A stretch of DNA of 12,438 nt from an uncultured Helcococcus sp. Lineage in GTDB: Bacteria; Bacillota; Clostridia; Tissierellales; Peptoniphilaceae. The first letter of the stretch is position 1; each line of letters opens with the position of its first letter. Below the pieces are notes generated by a model, which made no database searches, was not told the DNA's origin, and worked only from the letters and a program-made list of their open reading frames with translations. The stretch covers positions 1 through 12,438 of the forward strand of contig CALAZW010000033.1 of the NCBI GenBank assembly GCA_937926545.1. The letters are read 5' to 3'. The position numbers were made by a program, and so were the translations under genes. Positions 6,583 to 12,156 of this stretch are shown here, piece after piece.

Positions 6583-7507
6583 CTTTATCTACCCCCATTA
6601 TTTTTGCAAGTAAGGACATTCTCACATACATGCCGTATTTAGCTTGTTTGAAGTATAGGGCCCTTGGATCCTGGTCTACTTCCTTGGCTATTTCATTTAC
6701 TCTTGGTAGGGGATGAAGGATGGCCAAGTCTTTTTTGGCATTTTCCAATTTATCCAGATCTAAAATATAGGTGTCTTTTAACCTTTCATAGTCTGTATAG
6801 GATGAGAATCTCTCCCTTTGAACCCTGGTCATATAAAGTATGTCTAGTTCGTCCATAACCTCTTCCATGGTTTGAACTTCCCTAAACTTAATATTATTGG
6901 CCATAAGGACCTGTTCTCTAATGTAAGATGGAATCTTTAATTCATCTGGTGAAATTAAAATGAATTCATTGCCTGGAAACCTTGATAAGGTGGCAATTAA
7001 TGAGTGAACTGTTCTACCGTATTTTAAGTCTCCACAAAGACCTATTTTCATATCGGTAAGTCTTTTCTTTTCTTCTGTAATAGTAAGTAGGTCTGTTAAT
7101 GTTTGAGTTGGATGTTGATGACCACCATCACCAGCATTGATAATCGGTACATCTGCAAATTCTGATGCCAGCTTGGCTGATCCTTCATTAGGATGTCTCA
7201 TGGCTATAACATCAGTATATTGGGATACTGTTTTTACCGTGTCAGTTAAACATTCCCCCTTTGCTGTTGAATTGTTTTGCGTTCCAGAAAAACCAACAAC
7301 TTTTCCACCTAATCTTTTCATGGCAGATTCAAAACTTAACTTAGTCCTGGTTGAAGGCTCAAAAAAAAGAGTCCCAAGTAATTTTCCATCAGCAATATGA
7401 GAAAAATCATTCGGACTCTTTAAAATATCTTGTGCATATTCAATTATTTCTAGTAACTCTTCGTTTGTCAGGTCGTTCGTACTTATTAATGACTTGTTTT
7501 TTAACAT
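6566..7507 (-). CDS. pyrB: Aspartate carbamoyltransferase catalytic chain
   Basis: Condenses carbamoyl phosphate with aspartate, the committed step of pyrimidine synthesis. Numbered from ATG at 7507 (313 residues), FFEPSTRTKLSFESA (48-62) is the carbamoyl-phosphate signature. STAKGE (80-85) has the catalytic Lys83 shared between trimers. MRHP (103-106) and GDGGHQHPTQTLTDL (127-141) line the active site. GDLKYGRTVHS (159-169) and MTRVQRERF (226-234) lie in the aspartate domain. HPLPRVNEI (265-273) closes the site. A GTG at 7516 in the same frame is rejected because its first G is the last base of the AGGAG Shine-Dalgarno (7520-7516); the ATG lies 8 bases beyond it. First gene of the operon, with an unusual leader hairpin that covers its ribosome binding site. 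Confidence 0.97.
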   Translation of the reverse strand: MLKNKSLISTNDLTNEELLEIIEYAQDILKSPNDFSHIADGKLLGTLFFEPSTRTKLSFESAMKRLGGKVVGFSGTQNNSTAKGECLTDTVKTVSQYTDVIAMRHPNEGSAKLASEFADVPIINAGDGGHQHPTQTLTDLLTITEEKKRLTDMKIGLCGDLKYGRTVHSLIATLSRFPGNEFILISPDELKIPSYIREQVLMANNIKFREVQTMEEVMDELDILYMTRVQRERFSSYTDYERLKDTYILDLDKLENAKKDLAILHPLPRVNEIAKEVDQDPRALYFKQAKYGMYVRMSLLAKIMGVDKDVKHK

Positions 7508-7513
7508 TCCAAT

Positions 7514-7561
7514 CACTCCTTTTTTATATCTGTATAAGCTTAACAGATTAAAAAAGGAATG
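7514..7561 (-). promoter_or_regulatory. Long hairpin in the pyrB leader that sequesters the Shine-Dalgarno sequence
   Basis: On the minus strand C7561-T7550 (CATTCCTTTTTT) pairs with A7525-G7514 (AAAAAAGGAGTG): 12 pairs, one of them T-G. A7549 pairs with T7526, A7527 is bulged, and ATCTGT (7548-7543) pairs with ACAGAT (7533-7528). The total is 19 pairs closing a 9-base loop (7542-7534). The 3' arm contains the whole AAAAAAGGAG ribosome binding site of pyrB. No T-run follows, so it is not an ordinary terminator for the upstream gene, and no anti-terminator or PyrR-type attenuator is visible. I read it as translational control or insulation against read-through from the hydrolase gene. It could instead be a DNA operator. 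Confidence 0.6.
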
Positions 7562-7565
7562 TCAA
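7537..7565 (-). promoter_or_regulatory. Candidate proximal promoter of the pyr operon
   Basis: A perfect TTGACA (7565-7560) lies 17 bases from TAAGCT (7542-7537), which keeps only the first, second and last bases of the -10 consensus. Initiation near 7531-7530 would give a leader of about 23 bases that lacks the 5' arm of the SD-sequestering hairpin, leaving the ribosome binding site free. The -10 falls in the hairpin loop, so a protein bound to the dyad could block it. Confidence 0.5.
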
Positions 7566-7568
7566 CTT

Positions 7569-8690
7569 TTAATTATATTCATTATGGATTTGATCTATGA
7601 TCTCTGCTATATCACCTATAGCCTTATCATTACCTGTTCCATCGTCATTTACATAGTTGGTAAACATGGCAAAGGCATAAGGATTAGCTCCATAAACTAT
7701 ACCTATATCTCCAAAAATTGGGTCATACAATCCCACCTTGTGGGCTATTTCTGACTTGTCCTTAATAAGTCTTACATAAAGATTATCATGGACAGTATTT
7801 TTCATATTATCTATTAGCTTAGGATAATTAGATTTGTTTTTCTCCAAATAAACAACAGCCTTTAGAGAGTCTTCAGCATTTATCATATTCTCTTCGTCTA
7901 TTAAAACATCATACTTTTCCTTGATAAGATCTCTAAAAAATCTTCCTGAAGTCCTATTTATAACATCTATTAAAAGATTTGCAGCTATATTGTCACTTTC
8001 TCTTATGGATAGTTCAACTAACTTTTCTAAGGTATAGCTAGTTCCCACCGGGTCATTTTGGATTAAACCAGTTCCCCCTTCGTAGAAACCAGATACATAT
8101 TGTACTGGATCTGACCAGTCTAGGGCTCCCTCATTTACCATATCCGTTATAGTCATGGCTATAGGTACCTTAACAGTTGATGCTGCATAAAACATCTTCT
8201 TTTCATTGTAGAAATAATAAGTGTTTTTCTTAAAATCATAGTAACTGAAGGTCATATTTTCCTTGTCCAACTTATTGTCTGTCAAATACTTTTCTATGGC
8301 CTTGTCATACCTGTATTTTCTACTTACCTTATTTCTATCAACCATCTTGTTTTTAGCATCTTCTAAGTATATGTAGTTGTCATTTACATATTTTAAATTC
8401 TTATAGTAGGCGCTTTCTTCATCATACCTGGCTGCCATCATAGCCTTGTATTTTTTTATCTGATTGGCCTTTTTCCTATTCTTTAGCCAAAACGACATGA
8501 GAACAAAAATACCTATTAAGACAACTATTAAAGCTATCTCATACTTCAACTTCTTTTTTCTCTTTTGGGCCCTGATTTTTCTTTTGGCCAAGTCTCTTTC
8601 CTCTTCTTTTTTCCTGTCGTATCTAAGGGATTTTCTATCTGCCTTTTCCAGTGGTTTTTTTTCTTTTCTCTTTACCTTCTTTTTTGCCAT
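7569..8690 (-). CDS. Membrane-anchored serine hydrolase, class A beta-lactamase fold
   Basis: A 373-residue protein with a strongly basic cytoplasmic tail (1-49, nearly half Lys/Arg), one membrane segment (about 50-69) and an extracellular domain. No signal cleavage site is seen, so it should be a type II anchored protein. The outer domain resembles Beta-lactamase2 (PF13354). AASTVKVPIAM (169-179) has the SxxK nucleophile Ser171-Lys174. SIRESDNIAANLLID (228-242) has the SDN triad at 232-234, and HKVG (317-320) stands where KTG/KSG is normal. I see no clear Glu-x-x-Leu-Asn omega-loop motif, so real beta-lactamase activity is doubtful. A peptidoglycan or wall-related hydrolase role is likelier (inference). 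AGGAG (8702-8698) overlaps the msrAB stop; the genes are 10 bases apart and probably cotranscribed. Transcription may continue into pyrB. Confidence 0.85.
   Translation of the reverse strand: MAKKKVKRKEKKPLEKADRKSLRYDRKKEEERDLAKRKIRAQKRKKKLKYEIALIVVLIGIFVLMSFWLKNRKKANQIKKYKAMMAARYDEESAYYKNLKYVNDNYIYLEDAKNKMVDRNKVSRKYRYDKAIEKYLTDNKLDKENMTFSYYDFKKNTYYFYNEKKMFYAASTVKVPIAMTITDMVNEGALDWSDPVQYVSGFYEGGTGLIQNDPVGTSYTLEKLVELSIRESDNIAANLLIDVINRTSGRFFRDLIKEKYDVLIDEENMINAEDSLKAVVYLEKNKSNYPKLIDNMKNTVHDNLYVRLIKDKSEIAHKVGLYDPIFGDIGIVYGANPYAFAMFTNYVNDDGTGNDKAIGDIAEIIDQIHNEYN
7572..7577 (-). promoter_or_regulatory. Candidate distal -10 element of the pyr operon
   Basis: A perfect TATAAT (7577-7572) overlaps the end of the hydrolase gene. 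Seventeen bases further upstream is TCATAG, a poor -35 box. If used, RNA would begin near 7566 and carry the complete hairpin over the pyrB ribosome binding site. Confidence 0.3.
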
Positions 8691-8700
8691 ATTCCATCTC

Positions 8701-9639
8701 CTAGTCCAATAATATCATGTAATCTTCATAGCCTTTCTCAGCCATCTTGTCATAGGGTATAAAGTCCAAACTCGCCCCATTGATACAGTACCTTAAGCCT
8801 CCCGCCTCTCTAGGTCCATCATCAAAAACATGGCCCAGATGACTTTGGCCCAGCTTGGATTTAACTTCCATCCTTATCATGCCATGACTATGATCTTTCC
8901 TATAATCAATTATCTCATTTACTATGGGTTTTGTAAATGACGGCCAGCCACAGCCAGCATCAAACTTATCACTTGATAGGAAAAGAGGCTGTCTGGTAAT
9001 CTTATCAACATAGATTCCTCTTTCATTCTCATCATTTAACTTACTGGAAAAAGGTTTCTCCGTATGGGATTTTTGGGTTACCAAGTAGGATAATTCATCC
9101 AAGTCTTCCAGCCTGGCCGGGTCCAACTTATAAAGGTCGTTTTTTTCTTCCCCGTCCAAGATAGATAAATCAACATGGCAGTAGCCGCCTGGATTTTTAT
9201 ATAAATAGTCTTGGTGGTAGCCTTCTGCAGGCCTGTAATTTCTCACCTTATCCACTTCTAGGGCAGACTTTCTTCCAAGTTTTTCTTCCAGATCCTTAAG
9301 AGATTTTTCTATAGCCTTAAGGTCAGAAGCTTTTTCATAGTAAATACCAGTCCTATACTGGACTCCCTGATCATTTCCCTGCCTATTTACAGCCAGAGGA
9401 TCTATTATCTTATAAAACTTATCTAATAAATCTTCTGTTGATAAAATCTCACTTATATACTTAACCTTTACTACTTCTGCGTAGCCGTAAAGGCCTGAAC
9501 ATACCTTCTCGTAACTTATATCATCCAACTTTTCTCCATTGGAATAGCCTGCTTCTGTATAGATAACTCCTCTTAATCTTTTTATATAGGCCTCTACCCC
9601 CCAGAAGCAACCTCCAGCCAAATAAATTGTTTTAATCAT
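8701..9639 (-). CDS. msrAB: Bifunctional peptide methionine sulfoxide reductase MsrA/MsrB
   Basis: Repairs both S- and R-methionine sulfoxide in oxidised proteins. From ATG 9639 (312 residues), MsrA comes first: YLAGGCFWGVEAY (6-18) with nucleophile Cys11, GYSNG (31-35), VCSG with Cys47, and YRPAEGYHQDYLYKNPGGYC (135-154). MsrB follows from about 182. FDAGCGWPSF (226-235) has Cys230 in the resolving position, HLGHVFDDGP (267-276) is typical, and LRYCINGASL (282-291) has catalytic Cys285. The two CxxC zinc motifs of many MsrB proteins are absent. A longer start at 9675 has no SD and lies inside the antiporter gene. The chosen ATG has GAGAGG (9651-9646) 6 bases upstream. No signal peptide, so cytosolic. 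Ten bases separate it from the antiporter stop. Confidence 0.95.
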   Translation of the reverse strand: MIKTIYLAGGCFWGVEAYIKRLRGVIYTEAGYSNGEKLDDISYEKVCSGLYGYAEVVKVKYISEILSTEDLLDKFYKIIDPLAVNRQGNDQGVQYRTGIYYEKASDLKAIEKSLKDLEEKLGRKSALEVDKVRNYRPAEGYHQDYLYKNPGGYCHVDLSILDGEEKNDLYKLDPARLEDLDELSYLVTQKSHTEKPFSSKLNDENERGIYVDKITRQPLFLSSDKFDAGCGWPSFTKPIVNEIIDYRKDHSHGMIRMEVKSKLGQSHLGHVFDDGPREAGGLRYCINGASLDFIPYDKMAEKGYEDYMILLD

Positions 9640-9649
9640 AGACAACCTC

Positions 9650-11263
9650 TCAATCGTAAGTGTAATTAAAGTCATGGTTTAATACTATTATATCATTTTT
9701 TTCAATAATAGTATTTCCGTCAGGAATAATCGTCTCATCCTCTCTTTTTATCATGATAACCAGCCTATCTTCTGATATATCCAATTGGGATATGGTAGAT
9801 CCCACATATTCTTCATGTTCTGTAACATCTATTTCTGTCAAGCTAATTTCTGCATCCAAATCAGCTGATAGGGCTGATAAGATTAATTGATCATCTTCTT
9901 TCAAAATAGTATTTCCCCTAGGGGCAATATTATTCTTCCCCCTAATAATGGAAACTGCCAGGATGCCAGGCGGTAGATTAATGTCTTTTATCATCATATT
10001 AAACCACAGATGGTCCCTGTCTATTTTAAGTTGAATAAAGTCTACTTCTACCTCTTCTGAGTAGTCGTTAAAGGTCTTTAATACGTCCACCTTATCGTCT
10101 ATCATATTAAGTTTTTTAGAAAAAACTGGTATGAGGGATCCTTGAATCAAGATAGACATTAGGACTATGGCAAATACTATATGGTAGATGTCATTTTCCA
10201 AGTAGACTCCGTCTATACTGGCCATGATGGCAAATACTATGGAGGCTGCCCCTCTTAAACCTGACCAGGCAACTATGGTCATTTGCTTAGGATCAGACCT
10301 TAAGGGTCCCATTAAAATCAAGGTCGCTAGAGGTCTTGCTATAAAGGTTAAAAATAACATAATCAAGCAGGCCTTTAAAAACACTGCCGGTATCATGGAA
10401 GGCAGGGCTAAAAGTCCCAGTAGGAAAAATATTATAACCTGCATAAGACCAGTGACTCCATTAAAAAAATGAACCAATTCTATCTTGTTTTTAAATGTAT
10501 TATTTCCCAAAATAAGCCCTACTACATAGGCACTTAAGTAGCCATTTCCCCCTAAAGCCTCAGGAAGGGCAAAGGAAAACAGGGCTATGGAGATGACAAA
10601 AACCGCGTCAAATCCATTGGTTGTAAAATCAAACTTTCTAAGAACAAATAGGGCCACATAGGCTATTAAAAGCCCAAAAGTCAACCCAAAAAACATTTGG
10701 GAGAAAAACATCTTGGCTATCATGGCCTTGGATGCATTTCCCTTCATCATAGCTAAAACTATCATGGTCAACATATAGGATGTAGGGTCGTTACTACCAC
10801 TTTCCAGCTCTAAAAGAGAGGCTGTATTGTATTTTAAGTTAAGCTTTTTACTCCTTAAAATAGAAAAGACCGACGCCGCATCCGTTGACGCTATTACAGA
10901 GCCCATTAACATGGCCTCTAAAAAACTAAAATGTAGCACATAATAAACAAAGGCCCCTGTTGTCAGGGCTGTAATTATGGTTCCCAGGGTTGACATTAGT
11001 ATGGCGTGTAAGGCCACAGGCTTTGCCATATCCCAATTGGTACCAAATCCTCCATAAAACATGATAAATACCAGTGCTATAGTATTTATATCTGAGACTA
11101 ACTTATAGTCGTCAAAAGGTATTTTGAAGATTCCTTCCTCACCAAAAATCAATCCTAAAATAATAAATAATAAGAGGGCAGGAATCCCCACCTTATCTGA
11201 AAATCTATTAAGTATCACACTAATTAATATGATAAAGGCCACATAGATTAGTATTATTTCCAT
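9650..11263 (-). CDS. CPA1 family cation/proton antiporter with two C-terminal RCK_C-like repeats
   Basis: Exchanges K+ or Na+ for protons across the membrane; it resembles NhaP2/CvrA-type K+/H+ antiporters. From ATG 11263 (537 residues), about a dozen hydrophobic segments fill residues 1-385 (Na_H_Exchanger fold). They include SVIASTDAASVF (122-133), ELESGSNDPTS (152-162, ion-binding Asn-Asp) and WSGLRGAASIVFA (333-345). The cytosolic tail has two similar units, about 405-466 and 472-529. Each ends in the pattern I-x-P-x-GNTI-x(4)-D-x-(I/L)-x-L, with the GNT at 450-452 and 516-518. These look like TrkA_C/RCK_C domains that bind a nucleotide or ligand and gate transport. GTG at 11272 is rejected because it overlaps the AAAGGGG ribosome binding site, which is spaced 8 bases from the ATG. 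Ion preference cannot be read from sequence. Confidence 0.9.
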   Translation of the reverse strand: MEIILIYVAFIILISVILNRFSDKVGIPALLLFIILGLIFGEEGIFKIPFDDYKLVSDINTIALVFIMFYGGFGTNWDMAKPVALHAILMSTLGTIITALTTGAFVYYVLHFSFLEAMLMGSVIASTDAASVFSILRSKKLNLKYNTASLLELESGSNDPTSYMLTMIVLAMMKGNASKAMIAKMFFSQMFFGLTFGLLIAYVALFVLRKFDFTTNGFDAVFVISIALFSFALPEALGGNGYLSAYVVGLILGNNTFKNKIELVHFFNGVTGLMQVIIFFLLGLLALPSMIPAVFLKACLIMLFLTFIARPLATLILMGPLRSDPKQMTIVAWSGLRGAASIVFAIMASIDGVYLENDIYHIVFAIVLMSILIQGSLIPVFSKKLNMIDDKVDVLKTFNDYSEEVEVDFIQLKIDRDHLWFNMMIKDINLPPGILAVSIIRGKNNIAPRGNTILKEDDQLILSALSADLDAEISLTEIDVTEHEEYVGSTISQLDISEDRLVIMIKREDETIIPDGNTIIEKNDIIVLNHDFNYTYD

Positions 11264-11282
11264 CCACTCCACCCCTTTACAA

Positions 11283-11314
11283 AAATAAACTTTAGAATAT
11301 TCTAAAGTTTATTT
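11283..11314. terminator. Perfect 32-base palindrome over the J-domain gene stop, likely terminator or operator
   Basis: AAATAAACTTTAGA (11283-11296), ATAT and TCTAAAGTTTATTT (11301-11314) form a perfect 14-pair stem containing the J-domain gene's TAG (11304-11302). On the minus strand the 3' arm runs into TTTATTTTTG, so it can act as an intrinsic terminator, though the stem is mostly A-T. On the plus strand there is also a short T-run. The core TTTAGAATATTCTAAA is equally shaped like a repressor site and overlaps the likely transcription start of the antiporter gene. Confidence 0.6.
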
Positions 11315-12096
11315 AATCTCTTATATCTCTCAATATTTTCTTCACTTAAAAACTCATAAGCTTCATTAATTTCTTGGAACTTTTCCTTGGCATCCTCAGC
11401 CTTATTTAAATCAGGATGATATTTCTTAGCCAACTTCCTATATTGGAGTTTTACCTCGTAAATATCAGTGGAATAGTCCAAACCTAAAGCATCACAACTT
11501 TTTTCATACTTACTGTTAAAATCATCTGTTGGATTATAGCCCCCATAACCTTGATTATAGGAACCTTGACCATAGGATCCCTGGCCATAATAGCCTCCCC
11601 CATAGTTTCCTCCACCAGCCTGGTTGAAGAAGTCATCAAAAATCTTTTGCCACTCTTCGTTTTGTTGCCTTTGTCTTTCTTCCTGGGCCCTTCTTCTCTT
11701 CTCTTCTTCTTCCTTCTTGTACCTGTTACTATAGTCTCTAAAGTTTACCTTCTTGCTCTTGCCCAGCCTGTAGTAGTCAGCATAGTCGTAAAGATATTCA
11801 GTACTGACATATCTGGCATATTTTAGGGCTGAGATAACCTTTTTTCCCAATAAAGGAATTAAGAAGATAAGTAAAACTATGGTTATTACAGTTATAGCTG
11901 CAGGTGTCAAAAGGACTAGAAACATAAAGGGATAGGCAAAAAACATAAAACATCCCAATACTACAAAGCCAACGATAAATCCCTTAATTTGCTCTGCAAA
12001 CCTGGTAATCCAGTCAAAAAGCTTTATCAGGCCACTTAAAAACACATCTACTATCTTGGCCAGGCCAAAGATAATATTTCCCCAAATCTTTTTCAT
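11302..12096 (-). CDS. Membrane-anchored protein with C-terminal J domain
   Basis: A 264-residue protein that should recruit DnaK to the membrane. An N-terminal amphipathic stretch (1-38) precedes two closely spaced membrane segments in about 39-83 (hydrophobic, broken by Pro56, Pro65 and Pro81). A charged coiled segment follows (126-149, rich in Glu, Lys, Arg and Gln). Next is WQKIFDDFFNQAGGG (149-163), then a Gly/Tyr/Gln repeat with two GQGSY units (171-180). The C-terminal J domain (about 199-264) includes YRKLAKKYHPDLNK (219-232); the HPD at 227-229 stimulates DnaK ATPase. The FDDFF-Gly-rich part resembles DnaJ's G/F linker but sits before the J domain. No zinc or client-binding domain is present, so it is not DnaJ itself. 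AAGGTGG (12107-12101) is the ribosome binding site, 4 bases before the ATG. Its specific substrate is unknown. Confidence 0.85.
   Translation of the reverse strand: MKKIWGNIIFGLAKIVDVFLSGLIKLFDWITRFAEQIKGFIVGFVVLGCFMFFAYPFMFLVLLTPAAITVITIVLLIFLIPLLGKKVISALKYARYVSTEYLYDYADYYRLGKSKKVNFRDYSNRYKKEEEEKRRRAQEERQRQQNEEWQKIFDDFFNQAGGGNYGGGYYGQGSYGQGSYNQGYGGYNPTDDFNSKYEKSCDALGLDYSTDIYEVKLQYRKLAKKYHPDLNKAEDAKEKFQEINEAYEFLSEENIERYKRLNKL
11306..11333 (-). promoter_or_regulatory. Weak candidate promoter for the antiporter-msrAB-hydrolase cluster
   Basis: TTGAGA (11333-11328, five of six) with a 16-base spacer and TAAACT (11311-11306, four of six) lies inside the last codons of the J-domain gene. Initiation would fall near 11299, in the middle of the 32-base palindrome, which would then be an operator-sized dyad around +1. 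If the palindrome terminates the upstream transcript, a promoter about here is needed. Confidence 0.3.
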
Positions 12097-12116
12097 ATTC
12101 CCACCTTCGTTCTATT

Positions 12117-12122
12117 TTTATA
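12117..12122 (-). promoter_or_regulatory. Possible -10 box before the J-domain gene
   Basis: TATAAA (12122-12117) lies 21 bases before the ATG at 12096. No good -35 is found at 16-18 bases. The gap to the upstream ABC gene is only 60 bases and lacks a convincing terminator, so the gene may equally be cotranscribed with it. Confidence 0.25.
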
Positions 12123-12156
12123 TTTCATACCCAAGACCTGCCTTCCTAAGCCTCTT

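Noticed and set aside
7514..7516. GTG as the pyrB start codon
   Set aside because: Its first G is the last base of the AGGAG ribosome binding site, so there is no spacing. The ATG at 7507 has 8-base spacing and matches the usual PyrB N-terminus.
7508..7568. PyrR-dependent attenuator or a pyrimidine riboswitch before pyrB
   Set aside because: The leader is about 60 bases, with no terminator T-run after a hairpin, no alternative anti-terminator and no PyrR-binding loop pattern that I can recognise.
2069..7754. Plus-strand open frames opposite the pyr genes and the pyrB leader (for example 2821-3147, 5435-5635, 7137-7400, 7494-7754)
   Set aside because: They lie antisense to well-conserved genes, lack ribosome binding sites, and encode Ser/Leu/Phe-rich peptides of no known family.
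8464..8762. Phe-rich plus-strand frames resembling membrane peptides or a small toxin
   Set aside because: They are the antisense image of the Lys/Arg/Glu-rich tail of the serine hydrolase. AAA/AAG codons read as TTT/CTT on the other strand give false hydrophobic segments.
9640..9675. Upstream ATG at 9675 as the msrAB start
   Set aside because: No Shine-Dalgarno precedes it, it lies within the antiporter coding sequence, and the extra residues do not belong to the MsrA N-terminus. ATG 9639 has GAGAGG at proper spacing.
11264..11272. GTG at 11272 as the antiporter start
   Set aside because: It overlaps the AAAGGGG ribosome binding site; ATG 11263 is well placed.
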